In this document: piece by piece, positions 42,723 to 52,006 of the stretch
Layout: each line of letters opens with the position of its first letter
Numbering within the stretch: the stretch's first letter is position 1
NCBI RefSeq assembly: GCF_016587435.1
Contig: NZ_BNJJ01000028.1
Coordinates: forward strand, 1 to 64,000
Reading direction: 5' to 3'
DNA: 64,000 bases
Source: Dictyobacter formicarum
GTDB lineage: Bacteria; Chloroflexota; Ktedonobacteria; Ktedonobacterales; Ktedonobacteraceae
The notes under the pieces: model-generated
Told to the model about the DNA's origin: nothing
The model's input: the letters and a program-made list of their open reading frames with translations, nothing else
Database searches by the model: none
Position numbers and translations under genes: made by a program

Positions 42723-44711
42723 GTGAGTCAGGAAGCATTAACGCCAGCTTCTTTGGGTTTTCTGCGTGTGGCAGCAGTTGCGCCCGAGTTGCAGGTGGCA
42801 AATATTCGTTACAATACTCGAGTAATTATTGATAGCTTGCAGCAAGCGGCTGCGCGTGGATGCCAGTTGGCCTTGTTTCCTGAGCTGTGTATCACGGGCT
42901 ATACCTGCGCCGATCTGTTCTATCAGTCTCTGTTACAGCAGCAGGCCAGAGAGGCGCTGCTGGAAATAGCCGAGGCGGCCGGGGAAGCGCAGATAGCGGC
43001 GGTCGTCGGACTGCCCTTTGAGATTGGTGGAAAGCTCTATAATTGCGCCGCGCTCGTCAGCGACTATAGCGTACAGGGTATCGTGCCCAAGACATATCTA
43101 CCTACCAACAATGAATATTACGAGGAGCGCTGGTTTACATCGGCCAGAGATTGTCCGCTGGATGTTATTCAGCTCGCCGACCAGACTGTTCCATTTGGCA
43201 CCGATCTGCTCTTCTCAGCGCTCAATTTTCCAGGGTGCATAATGGGCATTGAAGTGTGCGAGGACCTCTGGGCCGTGCAGCCACCAAGTGGGGAGATGGC
43301 CCTGGCGGGCGCTACGGTCCTGCTGAATCCTTCGGCAAGCGATGAGGTTCTGGGCAAGGCTGACTATCGGCGCGGCCTGGTACAGCAACAGGCGGCACGC
43401 TGTCTGGCCGCCTACCTCTATGCCGGAGCGAGCCCGGGCGAATCAACGACCGACATCGTCTTCTCCGGTCATTGCATGATCAACGAGAATGGCATTATGC
43501 TGGCCGAAACGGAGCGTTTCCATTTTTCGACCCAGATGGCGGTGGCAGATATCGATGTCCAGCGTATGAACCATGAGCGTCTGAGGAACAGCAGTTTCTC
43601 AGCCGCGCTGCCCAATCAGTCGTATCGCAACATTCCATTCAACCTGCCAATGGGAGCGGCCACCGCCGAGGCAGAGACACTGCTGCGACCAGACCTCTCG
43701 CCAACGCCCTTTGTGCCTGCCAATCCGGCGCAGCGCGCCAGGCATTGCCAGGAAATTTTCCATTTGCAGGCCGTCGGACTGGCCAAACGGCTCAAGCATA
43801 CAGGCGTCACACACGTCACGCTCGGCCTGTCCGGTGGGTTGGATTCGACACTGGCCTTGCTAGTTACGCAGCAAGCCTTTGAGATCCTGAAGCTGAAGCG
43901 GGAAGGGATCGTGGCCATCACCATGCCCGGCTTCGGCACCACCAGCCGCACCCTGAACAATGCTGAGCAACTGGCGAAATCGCTGGGCATCACCCTGCAG
44001 CAGATCCCGATCAAGGAAGCGGTCCTGCAGCACTTCAAGGACATCGGCCACGATCCCAACGTGCATGATATAACCTACGAGAATGCACAGGCCCGGGAGC
44101 GCACGCAGATTCTGATGGATATGGCGAACCAGATTGGCGGCCTGATGGTAGGTACGGGCGACCTCTCCGAGATGGCGCTGGGCTGGTGCACATACAATGC
44201 CGACCATATGTCCATGTACCACGTCAATGCTGGCGTACCAAAGACGTTGGTTCGCTACCTGATCGAGTGGAGTGCCGACAGCGTCTACAGCGGCACCACG
44301 GCCGAGGTCCTGAGGGATATCAGCGCCACACCCATCAGTCCTGAATTGCTGCCGTTGGGAGAGAACGATGCGCTGTTGCAGGAGACCGAGGCTACCATCG
44401 GCCCCTACGTCCTGCACGACTTCTTTCTCTTCTATGCCGTACGTCACGCCTTCGCACCGCGCAAGATCTTCTGGCTCGCCTGCCAGGTCTTCAAAGCCCA
44501 CCACACGCCAGCAGAGATCCTGGATTGGCTGCGCACATTTTACCAGCGCTTCTTCGCTTCACAGTTCAAGCGTTCAGCCATGCCCGATGGCCCTAAAGTT
44601 GGCTCGGTCGCGCTTTCTCCCCGTGGAGATTGGCGCATGCCCAGCGATGCCAGCAGTGCCCTATGGATACAGGAAATCGACGCCCTTAAAGAGCAGCTCG
44701 ACCACAAATAA
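42723..44711 (+). CDS. nadE: Glutamine-dependent NAD+ synthetase
   Basis: A 662-residue two-domain enzyme that makes NAD+ from nicotinate adenine dinucleotide, ATP and glutamine, the final step of NAD synthesis. The N-terminal nitrilase-like glutaminase has the Glu-Lys-Cys triad: FPELCITGY near 52, [17 protein letters not shown] near 121 and [10 protein letters not shown] near 178. The synthetase domain carries the PP-loop [11 protein letters not shown] near 370, GTSRT region in [11 protein letters not shown] near 405, and [16 protein letters not shown] near 478. Length matches the Mycobacterium-type enzyme (about 680). Start is GTG at 42723 after GAGGG. A TATACT at 42679 may be its -10 box. 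A hairpin follows the stop. Confidence 0.95.
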   Translation: MSQEALTPASLGFLRVAAVAPELQVANIRYNTRVIIDSLQQAAARGCQLALFPELCITGYTCADLFYQSLLQQQAREALLEIAEAAGEAQIAAVVGLPFEIGGKLYNCAALVSDYSVQGIVPKTYLPTNNEYYEERWFTSARDCPLDVIQLADQTVPFGTDLLFSALNFPGCIMGIEVCEDLWAVQPPSGEMALAGATVLLNPSASDEVLGKADYRRGLVQQQAARCLAAYLYAGASPGESTTDIVFSGHCMINENGIMLAETERFHFSTQMAVADIDVQRMNHERLRNSSFSAALPNQSYRNIPFNLPMGAATAEAETLLRPDLSPTPFVPANPAQRARHCQEIFHLQAVGLAKRLKHTGVTHVTLGLSGGLDSTLALLVTQQAFEILKLKREGIVAITMPGFGTTSRTLNNAEQLAKSLGITLQQIPIKEAVLQHFKDIGHDPNVHDITYENAQARERTQILMDMANQIGGLMVGTGDLSEMALGWCTYNADHMSMYHVNAGVPKTLVRYLIEWSADSVYSGTTAEVLRDISATPISPELLPLGENDALLQETEATIGPYVLHDFFLFYAVRHAFAPRKIFWLACQVFKAHHTPAEILDWLRTFYQRFFASQFKRSAMPDGPKVGSVALSPRGDWRMPSDASSALWIQEIDALKEQLDHK

Positions 44712-44723
44712 TCGTCCCCATAC

Positions 44724-44764
44724 AATCTACACCCGGCGCGTTGCGTACGCGCCGGGTGTAGATT
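44724..44764 (+). terminator. Perfect 18-bp hairpin after nadE
   Basis: AATCTACACCCGGCGCGT (44724-44741), loop TGCGT, perfect complement 44747-44764, 12 bases beyond the nadE stop. No T run follows. Confidence 0.65.
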
Positions 44765-44962
44765 CGATGCACATATACATATATAGAAATGGCATCACGT
44801 TTCACACCACCATGCAAGCCATCAAAGGCATCGCCAGCTTGCTACAACCAGCTTAACCCGAGCAGGCATATCAAGGCCTTTTATTCTGTGCTGAAATAGG
44901 CTACTATCATACATAACATCCCACAAAAAGCGAACAGAACAACAGAGATGGAGATATATCGT

Positions 44963-45424
44963 ATGACTAACGAATCCGAGGCCGTCCGCAAGCAGATTAA
45001 CAAACTAATGGCCCAGACCTTCGCGCTCGTCGAGGCCTGTCCCCGTGGCCGCGTGACAACGTACGGCTGGATCAGCAAGGCCCTGGGCTATCCACGCAGC
45101 GCCCGCATGATCGGCTGGTTTATGCATGAGGCCAGCGAACCAACGCCAGCACAGCGCGTAATCAACAGCAAAGGCGAGCTCAGTGGAAGCCGCGCCTTTG
45201 GACAGATCGGCCGCATGCGCCAGCTTCTGGAAGCCGAAGGCGTCACGTTCCTCGAAGATGGACGCGTAGACCTCAAACGCTACGGCTGGGACCCCTCGCG
45301 CGACCTGAGCGAAGAAGAGCGTCAGCAAATCCTGGAGGAAGCGACCGCGCACCCGGTAGAATCCAATGCCCGCACACTCAACATAGTGCTCACCGATCCA
45401 GCCTCGCCCTTCAAGAGCGAATAG
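44963..45424 (+). CDS. Alkyltransferase-like DNA-binding protein (MGMT family)
   Basis: A 153-residue protein with the winged-helix DNA-binding domain of O6-alkylguanine-DNA alkyltransferases: EACPRGRVTTYGWISKALGY and PRSARMIGWFMHEA. The active-site motif PCHRV is replaced by PAQRVINSKGEL, so the acceptor Cys is absent: an alkyltransferase-like (ATL) protein, a class that binds alkylated bases and passes them to nucleotide excision repair. A C-terminal extension of about 50 residues (KRYGWDPSRDLSEEERQ) follows, common in this group. GGAGA is 9 bases before the ATG at 44963; an ATG at 44948 would add five residues. Confidence 0.85.
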   Translation: MTNESEAVRKQINKLMAQTFALVEACPRGRVTTYGWISKALGYPRSARMIGWFMHEASEPTPAQRVINSKGELSGSRAFGQIGRMRQLLEAEGVTFLEDGRVDLKRYGWDPSRDLSEEERQQILEEATAHPVESNARTLNIVLTDPASPFKSE

Positions 45425-45452
45425 CTTCCAAACGGCGAACCGCAACAATACC

Positions 45453-45630
45453 GTGGGTGCGGCCTTCAACAGCCGCTTGTCGCCCGCACACGTGGCGACC
45501 TGGTGGCCGCGCCGCTCGGTTCCTCACTTGTCTGACACCTTGCCACACGCGTTACCCAAAAGAAACGTGAAAGAAACGTGCGCTGTAGCGCACGTTTTGC
45601 TTCAAAGGTTTCGTATTTCTTGTCGCATTC
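45453..45630. repeat. Decayed REPIN-like element
   Basis: CGTGGGTGCGGCC...GCCGC (45453-45478) resembles a worn REP; inside are GTGGCGACCTGG, CGCCGCTCGGTTCCTC and CCACACGCGTTACCCAAAAG, counterparts of the core of the elements at 8972, 16240 and 36674; TTTCTTGTCGCATTC marks the right side. An internal hairpin AACGTGCGC...GCGCACGTT (about 45573-45596) is intact. The remaining gap to 45877 is AT-rich with no gene. Confidence 0.55.
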
Positions 45631-45877
45631 TCTCGCTTGATGTTTGTAAAATGCATTGAGCACGAAAGACGCACACGCTTTTTGTATCTATTGCTGTATT
45701 ATCTAAAAATGAGGCTTTAAAAAGCTTGTTATCGTATTCAATAATAGATACAATTATATTTATGATTCTCTCTTCTTCGAGTTTACAAGATAACTGGGTT
45801 TTTTATAAAGTCACGCACCACTATGCATTTCGGAATTTGATCGAGTCAGCAATAAAGCAAGGATGTGAAATCAGTAT

Positions 45878-46789
45878 ATGAATCATTTTAGTAACACGGC
45901 CTTTACTCCAGAAGATCCGCAGATAACCACACAGAGCCAGATGCCAATCACAGTGCTATTAATTATGTATGGATTTATAATCGTTATAATGTGTTCCTCA
46001 GTGATAGGGTTTATAATAACGGCTTCTCCAAATCTAGCTAGCATCTTTGTAAATCGCACCTTCTTTAGAGATACGTTTCTATGTCTAATATTCTTATTAA
46101 ACTTCATCGCACTTCTACGTAACTCGTATTTGCCGTCACGTTACTGGAGCAGGTTGCAAAAAAAACGACAGCTAGCATTTTGGCAGCCAGAGCGCTATCT
46201 GGCCCTGCATCAACCTGTCGCATCGTTTGAGCTGCCGCAGCCCACCCGAGTTGCGGTCAATATACACATGAGTGTTTTTTTTCTAATCCTTTTACCGTAT
46301 TGCTTCATTTCAATGGCATTATTCTGCATATTATATATCGAATTGTCCTTATTCTATACTTTATTGATCAGCATTGGAGTCGCTCTGCTATTAAGTATAT
46401 TTCTACTCACTGTGACATATGTGCGGCGGAACAAGCCTAAATGGCCCTATGTGGAAGTGCATGAGGACGGCATCGCCGCCGCGCTGGATAAGATCGGGGA
46501 GCCATTACCATGGCAAGATATCTGCTTCTTCGCTACCTACAAGGGACCGCCCACACCATTCGCGATTGGTACCAACAAATATGCCCGCTATTATGAACTG
46601 GCCAGTCACCAGAGGATCATACGCTGGCGACACCACCCCAGGCTCTCGCCCTGGATGGCAACCCGGCCTGTACTAGACCAGGCCGCTTATAATCGCTGGC
46701 AGCAACAGTTGCTCGGCTATATCAAAGAACGCACCAGCCTGCCTCTGGTCGACCTGGACAGCGTACCGATGCCATCCGAAGAAAAATAA
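45878..46789 (+). CDS. Uncharacterised multi-pass membrane protein
   Basis: A 303-residue protein with four probable membrane helices: two near residues 24-50 and 65-85 (LLIMYGFIIVIMCSSVIGFI, LCLIFLLNFIALL) and two near 128-180 (FFLILLPYCFISMALFCILY, LLISIGVALLLSIFLLTVTY). A cytoplasmic C-terminal domain (WPYVEVHEDGIAAALDKIGE, LPWQDICFFATYKG, GTNKYARYYELASHQRIIRW) looks like the PH-like fold often paired with such helices. The 5' half is clearly richer in A+T than the neighbouring genes. Function unknown. No obvious ribosome site precedes the ATG. Confidence 0.6.
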   Translation: MNHFSNTAFTPEDPQITTQSQMPITVLLIMYGFIIVIMCSSVIGFIITASPNLASIFVNRTFFRDTFLCLIFLLNFIALLRNSYLPSRYWSRLQKKRQLAFWQPERYLALHQPVASFELPQPTRVAVNIHMSVFFLILLPYCFISMALFCILYIELSLFYTLLISIGVALLLSIFLLTVTYVRRNKPKWPYVEVHEDGIAAALDKIGEPLPWQDICFFATYKGPPTPFAIGTNKYARYYELASHQRIIRWRHHPRLSPWMATRPVLDQAAYNRWQQQLLGYIKERTSLPLVDLDSVPMPSEEK

Positions 46790-46885
46790 GAGCACTATGT
46801 ATGTCCACGTATGGATGGGAACTGGTTCATGTTTCGGAGGCGTGTGTGTTTATAGGTTATGTAATAAATGAAAGTGAGCTTATAT

Positions 46886-47749
46886 ATGGATAAGCAACAC
46901 ACAGACGGGAACGATACCATTGTGTCCTATCCGACGCCATATGCGGATGTCAATGCGGTGCTGCACGATTTTGCGGCTAGTTTGCAGGCGCTCTTAGGGA
47001 GTCACTTCAGGGGCATGTATCTGTATGGGTCGCTGGCCCTTGGTGATTTTGATCCGCACAGTAGCGACATTGATTTTATCGTCGTGACCGATGCCGAGCT
47101 TGCGGATGATCTCTTTAAGGGGCTTCAGGATCTGCACGAGCGCTTTGATCACAGTGGCTCACCGTGGGCGGGAAAGATAGAGGCGGCCTATATTCCACAG
47201 GATGCCCTGCAGCACACCACTGCAACCACTGCCTGCTATCCCCAGGTCGAGAAGGAGAGGCCGCTCTTCAAAGGTCCCCTCGAAATTGGCTGGAGTTTTC
47301 AACGTCATACCCTGCGCGAGCATGGAGTGAGAGTAGTGGGACCCAATCCACACCAGCTTTTTGCCCCCGTTGATCAAAGCGATCTATGGCAGGCGGCGGA
47401 TGCCATCGCGCGAAAGGAGTGGCTAGAGCGGGTAGATGATCCCGACTGGTTAGGCTGGGCGCGACAAAGGGGAAGCCAGTCCTTTGTCGTTTTGATGCTC
47501 TGTCGCTTTCTGTACACACTCGACACGGGTGGAGTAGCCTCTAAGCTTGTGGCTGCACGCTGGGTCCAACGGGCGCTGGGAAAACGCTGGTCCGTGCTGA
47601 TCGAGTGCGCCCTGGCAGGGCAACATGAGAGCGGCGAAGCGCCTGATAGCGACATGCAAGACACCATAGCCTTGATCAGATATACGGTCGATCAAATAGA
47701 GCACCATCATAGGTTCGGGGCTTGCCCCCGATTGTCAAGCCCATCATAG
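46886..47749 (+). CDS. Aminoglycoside adenylyltransferase-like nucleotidyltransferase, C-terminus encoded by REP repeats
   Basis: A 287-residue protein of the AadA type: nucleotidyltransferase motif LYGSLALGDFDPHSSDIDFIVV near residue 40-60 (G-S, D-x-D), followed by a helical C-terminal domain (DUF4111-like; GWARQRGSQSFVVLMLCRFL, YTLDTGGVASKLVAARW). Such enzymes adenylate aminoglycosides such as streptomycin or spectinomycin, or unknown substrates. The last 14 residues (RFGACPRLSSPS and the residues just before) are read through a REP copy at 47709, and the stop codon is the TAG of the next copy, so the gene's native end has been replaced. The start is either ATG 46886 or 46868, neither with a clear ribosome site. 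Confidence 0.75.
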   Translation: MDKQHTDGNDTIVSYPTPYADVNAVLHDFAASLQALLGSHFRGMYLYGSLALGDFDPHSSDIDFIVVTDAELADDLFKGLQDLHERFDHSGSPWAGKIEAAYIPQDALQHTTATTACYPQVEKERPLFKGPLEIGWSFQRHTLREHGVRVVGPNPHQLFAPVDQSDLWQAADAIARKEWLERVDDPDWLGWARQRGSQSFVVLMLCRFLYTLDTGGVASKLVAARWVQRALGKRWSVLIECALAGQHESGEAPDSDMQDTIALIRYTVDQIEHHHRFGACPRLSSPS

Positions 47750-47807
47750 GTTCGGGGCCTGCCCCCGATTGCCAAGCCCATCATAGGTTCGGGGCTTGCC
47801 CCCGATT
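47709..47807 (+). repeat. Three tandem REP-like repeats with 37-bp period
   Basis: Copies at 47709-47733, 47746-47770 and 47783-47807, all with stem TCGGGG/CCCCGA, separated by 12-base spacers nearly identical in sequence (GTCAAGCCCATC). The middle copy has loop CCTGC. They form the left side of a larger element that ends with an inverted REP at 48021. Confidence 0.85.
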
Positions 47808-48045
47808 GTCGCCCTCCGCAGGAGCGGCGACACGGTGCCCGGCCGGTTCGGCTCCATCACCGTCGTCCCCTCGACCAGAGAGAGGTCCCCGCGATGCCTT
47901 GGGGAGCACCCGCAGGACGTCGCCGCGAGGTGCGTTCGGAGGAACTCGTGCCCGGTGGCCGGATCATCCAACCCCAGCAAAGCGCCCGGATACGGGGCCG
48001 CTACTCTTGCGGAGGGCGGCAATCGGAGGCAAGCTCCGAACCTAT
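47709..48045. repeat. Long REPIN-like element
   Basis: Bounded by the tandem plus-oriented REPs (47709-47807) and a minus-oriented REP at 48021-48045 (stem TCGGAG/CTCCGA, i.e. not the same stem as the left side). The interior of about 210 bases begins GTCGCCCTCCGCAGGAGCGG and ends GCGGAGGGCGGC, forming a second inverted pair, but the centre differs from the other elements. No gene inside. Confidence 0.7.
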
Positions 48046-48264
48046 GGGCTTCGTTTCTCGGGTGCCTTCTCTCCTGCGCGTCCTTGTCGTCTGGATATTG
48101 TCTTTCCGAGGCTACCAGCGCTCTTTTTATAAACATCGGGCGCCCGAAATGGGTAAAGCCGGATAACAGGAAGATAGGGCCAACATATAAATAGTTTGAA
48201 GAACCAAAAGACAGGAATTCAAATTTTCGCATGTTGGTCTGCTTTTCCGACACAGCGAGAGCGC

Positions 48265-48945
48265 TTAATCAAGCTGTTGATGCAAGAACTCAATGGTACG
48301 TTCCCAGGCCACGCGAGCAGCCTCAGCGTCATACTCGGGGCGATTCTCCTCGAAGAACCAATGTTTGGTCCCTGGATACGTATGGACAGTGACCGGCCTT
48401 CCCGCAGCCTGGAGCTCCTGCTCCATCTGTGCAGACGACTCAGCCGGCTCGAAAGGGTCATCCTCCGCGAAGTGGCAGAGATATGCGGCCTTTGAGCCGC
48501 TGTAGTCCAATCCGCTGTAGGAGGCATAAAAGCTCACGACTGCGGCGATCTCCTCGGCCAGGTTGACAGACATGTCGAGCGCGTAGGCACCTCCCAGCGA
48601 GAAGCCGACGAGGGCAAGCTTGCCGCGACCGCCCGCCGGATGTGTCGCAGCGTGTTGGCGCAGAACCTGTATCGCTCCCGCGAGGTCGCCGCGCACCCTC
48701 TCCACATCCTGATTCAGTGCCGCGACCAACGCTTCCGCTTCCTCGACCGACGCGGTCGTCTTGCCGTGGTAGAGGTTGGGGGCGAGCGCTACAAAGCCTA
48801 CCTCCGCGAGCCGGTCGCAGACCCGTTTGAAGACGTCGGTGAGGCCCCACCAGGCATGCAGGACCAGCACCCCTGGTCCGCTGCCATGTTCGGGAACGGC
48901 CAGATAGGCGCTGATCGTTCTCCCATCAGCTTGGAATTCTCTCAT
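48265..48945 (-). CDS. Dienelactone hydrolase-family protein
   Basis: A 226-residue alpha/beta hydrolase of the dienelactone hydrolase family: VLVLHAWWGLTDVFKRVCD near 30, APNLYHGKT near 57, nucleophile elbow LVGFSLGGAYAL near 113, Asp in EDDPFEPAES near 168 and His in GTKHWFFEENRP near 200. The nucleophile is Ser, while classical dienelactone hydrolases use Cys, so an esterase activity on other substrates is possible. AAGGAG lies just before the ATG. Single gene. Confidence 0.85.
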   Translation of the reverse strand: MREFQADGRTISAYLAVPEHGSGPGVLVLHAWWGLTDVFKRVCDRLAEVGFVALAPNLYHGKTTASVEEAEALVAALNQDVERVRGDLAGAIQVLRQHAATHPAGGRGKLALVGFSLGGAYALDMSVNLAEEIAAVVSFYASYSGLDYSGSKAAYLCHFAEDDPFEPAESSAQMEQELQAAGRPVTVHTYPGTKHWFFEENRPEYDAEAARVAWERTIEFLHQQLD

Positions 48946-48959
48946 AACTACTCTCCTTA

Positions 48960-49558
48960 AAAAAGCAAGAAATACGGTGCTTCAAGGAGCAGAGAACACA
49001 TATTTTGTACACCGTTGTCCAAAACTTCCCTGTTTCTGGGCGGAAGCCATGAGCCGTGTTCGGTTCCTGCATCTCTCGACACCTGCCTGGCGCAACTCGC
49101 CGGACAGCAACCTATTCTCTCACGCAACGGCAAAAACGGTAACATGTGTAGCGTCATTTCCACGCTCAGGAATCCCTCCTCGTGGGAAGGGTCACTGTAG
49201 GGGAATGGCATTGATCAGCGTGTCACATGACGAGGGAGTAGCACGCCTGGTTTGCTTTGTCTTCGACATACGGTCAACCTCACTTCCACATGTCCACATC
49301 CCTGGTGGCGAATATGCGTACCTGCTCTGAAGTCAAGAGATCTAGTGGAATAATCTGCTACATCCGAGAGAACAAGCAAGCTAGCGCTTCGTATTCCCGG
49401 TCAGCCGCTTATGGTTGGGGTCAAGTGCTCATGTGTCGGCTCTTACACAATCCAGGTGAAGATCGTTTCAGCATCGGCCCCGCGCAGTGTGGTATAGTGA
49501 TCAGGTACAGATTGTCCAGCCATCAAACATACCGATGGCAAACCTCTCCAGGAAAACA
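48960..49558. other. 600-base gap without a recognisable gene
   Basis: Between the dienelactone hydrolase start and the GNAT start I see no convincing coding sequence, repeat or RNA. A TATAGT at 49494-49499 may be the -10 box of the GNAT gene. Several open frames exist in both strands but lack ribosome sites and any familiar pattern. Confidence 0.5.
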
Positions 49559-50161
49559 ATGCGAGATTCGATACAGATCAGACCAGCACAGCCAGGTGAC
49601 GCTGAGGTAGCAGCAGTTCTGCTTGCCTCAGCGTATACGCATACACCTGTCACCTATCCTCTGCGAGAAGAACACGAGAACGGGTGGATCAAGCGTTTAC
49701 AGGACTTCTTCCGCCAGGACGGCAATCGTTTTAGCTATCAAAACATCCAGATCGCCGAACAGGGCACAGAGGTGATCGGATTGATTTTGAGCTTTGGGGG
49801 TCGAGATGAGGCACGGCTCAACGCCGCCGCTGGCAGCTGGCTCAAACGTGAGGCTAAAGACGACGAATGGTATGTCGATGCACTCGCGGTGCTCAAAAAT
49901 TGGGGCCGCAAGGGGATCGGCACGCGCCTGCTGCACACTGCGGAGCAGCAGGCGCGCCAGCACCACTATCCCAAAATTGCTCTGAATGTCGCTCAAGGGA
50001 ACAAGCAGGCATTGGACCTGTATACGCAACTGCACTATGTTATCACCCAGCAGACCTTCCTCTATCAACGTCCCCATGTACGCATGGTAAAAACATTGGA
50101 AAACGGGGAACAGAGAAACGACGGCAATGTTAGCGAAGACGGGAAAGCAGCCTGGACGTGA
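49559..50161 (+). CDS. GNAT N-acetyltransferase
   Basis: A 200-residue acetyltransferase: IQIRPAQPGDAEVAAVLLAS at the N-terminus, WYVDALAVLKNWGRKGIGTRLL near 105-125 (acetyl-CoA pyrophosphate loop R-K-G-I-G-T), ALNVAQGNKQALDLYTQLHY near 145 (motif B). The acceptor is unknown. The ATG at 49559 follows AGGAAAACA; the frame is open from 49487 without support. The final 25 residues are polar and probably disordered. Convergent with the sugar ABC operon. Confidence 0.85.
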   Translation: MRDSIQIRPAQPGDAEVAAVLLASAYTHTPVTYPLREEHENGWIKRLQDFFRQDGNRFSYQNIQIAEQGTEVIGLILSFGGRDEARLNAAAGSWLKREAKDDEWYVDALAVLKNWGRKGIGTRLLHTAEQQARQHHYPKIALNVAQGNKQALDLYTQLHYVITQQTFLYQRPHVRMVKTLENGEQRNDGNVSEDGKAAWT

Positions 50162-50205
50162 TTAGCCAGGAAATCCACTATGTCTTGATCAAGTTTCATC
50201 TGGAT

Positions 50206-51060
50206 TTATTTGAATCCAGATGATTTGATCGACGTGACAAGCTGGCGCTGAAAGAGAAAGAAAAGTAACAGGGTAGGGAGAGCCGCTATCGTGGAAGCAG
50301 CCATAATATAATTCCAGGAGCCTGCATACTGCGTTTGAAAGTTTTCGATACCAATCTGTACCATCCACAGACTCTGGTTATTGGTAATCGTCAGAGGCCA
50401 GAGAAAACTATTCCAGTTCGCCAGGAAAAAGAAGACAGCGAGCGCAGCAAGAATTGGTTTGCTCAAAGGAATAATCAGACGCCAGTAGACTTGCCAGTGG
50501 TTGCAGCCATCCAGAATAGCCGCCTCGCCTAATTCTTTAGGGATGCCCAGGTAGAACTGCCGTAGCAGGAAGATCCCGAAGGCATTAAAGAGCGCTGGAA
50601 TAATCAGACCTCCAAAGTTGTTGAGAAGTCCAAGCATTTTCACCAGGATGAATAGTGGCACGAGAATCACCGGGAGAGAAACCAGAAAGGTCGCGAAAAT
50701 ACCCAGGAAGATGACATCTCGGCCAGGGAAGCGCAGCCACGACAACGCGTAGGCCGCCATTGAGTGAAAGAGCAGCGCCCCCATAGTTACACTACCAGCG
50801 ACAATAAAACTATTGAGCATGTAACTCAGAAACGGAACCTGGGTGAAGACGTAAATAAAGTTCGCCAGTGTAGGAGCAGAAGGAATCAGGCTCATACTCA
50901 TTTCATCTGACGACCCCTTGAACGCGCTGGATAACATCCACAAAAGCGGGAAAACGACCAGTATCGCCAGCACAGCAGTTAAAAGAAAGAGCCCGATCTT
51001 GCCAGGATGCAATCGAAAGGCCTGCGAACGAGTAGTCGTAGAGTGATTAATCAAACTCAA
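50206..51060 (-). CDS. CUT1-type sugar ABC permease, MalG-like
   Basis: A 284-residue inner-membrane permease with six helices. The cytoplasmic EAA loop reads LGEAAILDGCNHWQVYWRLIIPLSKP near 185, and the N-terminus GLFLLTAVLAILVVFPLLWM is typical of MalG-type subunits. It forms a heterodimer with the permease encoded upstream and imports a carbohydrate, powered by an ATPase that is not encoded here (probably a shared MsmK-like protein). The start is TTG at 51060 with AGGAGG 5 bases upstream, overlapping the preceding gene by 14 bases. Confidence 0.9.
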   Translation of the reverse strand: MSLINHSTTTRSQAFRLHPGKIGLFLLTAVLAILVVFPLLWMLSSAFKGSSDEMSMSLIPSAPTLANFIYVFTQVPFLSYMLNSFIVAGSVTMGALLFHSMAAYALSWLRFPGRDVIFLGIFATFLVSLPVILVPLFILVKMLGLLNNFGGLIIPALFNAFGIFLLRQFYLGIPKELGEAAILDGCNHWQVYWRLIIPLSKPILAALAVFFFLANWNSFLWPLTITNNQSLWMVQIGIENFQTQYAGSWNYIMAASTIAALPTLLLFFLFQRQLVTSIKSSGFK

Positions 51061-52006
51061 AGCGTCCTCCTTTGGTTACCGTGAACATGAGAATGGTAGC
51101 AACCAGCAGAATGACGACAAGAAATGAAGCCATCGCTGCGGCATATCCATAGTTACCGAATTGAAATGCCTGTTGGTAGATATAGAAAATACCCAGAGAA
51201 GTCGAATTGGCTGGTCCACCTTGCGTCATCACAAAAATCAGATCGAAACCCTGGGAACCAGCAACAGCCGAAACGAGAGACACAAGAAGCACAAAAAAGC
51301 TTGTAGGTTTAAGGAGAGGCCAGGTTACATACCTGAATGTGCTCCAATGACCTGCCCCATCTAAACGAGCGGCCTCGTAATATTCCGGAGATATCTCTTG
51401 CAATCCAGCCAGGAAAATCACCATGTAGTAACCCATCCAGAACCAGATGGTAACCACCAGAATGGTACCCAGAGCAAGCTTTGGATCGCCCAGCCACGAA
51501 TTGCCGCTGATTCCTACCATCTGCAAAAGTTGGTTGATCAGGCCAATCTTGTCGATCAGTAAGAACTTCCACACAAAACCAACGACGACAAGGCTGACAA
51601 CATTTGGTAGGAAGAACATACTGCGAAAGACGCCAACCAGAGGAATTTTCTGCTTGACCAGTATCGCGAGGAACAGGCTGCACACAAAAAGACCAGGCAC
51701 GAAGAGAAAAATGTAGAGTAAGGTGACGCGTAAACTTCCCATAAACTGCGCGTCGGAGAACATGGCCGTGTAGTTTTGCAGCCCGACAAAGGTGATGTTG
51801 CCAAAGCCATCGACATTAAAAAAGCCCATGCCCAGAGCCATTACCATCGGTATGCCCAGGAAGATAAGCAGTCCGAGCATATCTGGCAGCAGAAAGAAAG
51901 ACGCTGCAATCCATTCACGATGCTTACGTGAGAGGCCCCTGGGCCGGGAGCCTCTCACCGCTTGCATGTCTTCCTTCTCTTTTACTAGGAGAGATGGAAA
52001 GCTCAT
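51047..52006 (-). CDS. CUT1-type sugar ABC permease, MalF-like
   Basis: A 319-residue permease with six helices; EAA motif EYYEAARLDGAGHWSTFRYV near 220 and QGFDLIFVMTQGGPANST near 265, both typical for MalF/LacF/UgpA-type subunits. It pairs with the next gene product. The ATG overlaps the stop of the binding-protein gene by 4 bases, so the three genes form one operon. Substrate: a mono- or oligosaccharide, not predictable. Confidence 0.9.
   Translation of the reverse strand: MSFPSLLVKEKEDMQAVRGSRPRGLSRKHREWIAASFFLLPDMLGLLIFLGIPMVMALGMGFFNVDGFGNITFVGLQNYTAMFSDAQFMGSLRVTLLYIFLFVPGLFVCSLFLAILVKQKIPLVGVFRSMFFLPNVVSLVVVGFVWKFLLIDKIGLINQLLQMVGISGNSWLGDPKLALGTILVVTIWFWMGYYMVIFLAGLQEISPEYYEAARLDGAGHWSTFRYVTWPLLKPTSFFVLLVSLVSAVAGSQGFDLIFVMTQGGPANSTSLGIFYIYQQAFQFGNYGYAAAMASFLVVILLVATILMFTVTKGGRFEFD

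Noticed and set aside
47709..47807. Three regularly spaced repeats, CRISPR-like at first sight
   Set aside because: The 12-base spacers are nearly identical, there are only three units, no cas gene is near, and the units are the same REP found singly elsewhere.
50195..50220. Hairpin CATCTGGATT...AATCCAGATG as terminator of the sugar operon
   Set aside because: It overlaps the last codons of the permease gene and has no T run; not convincing.
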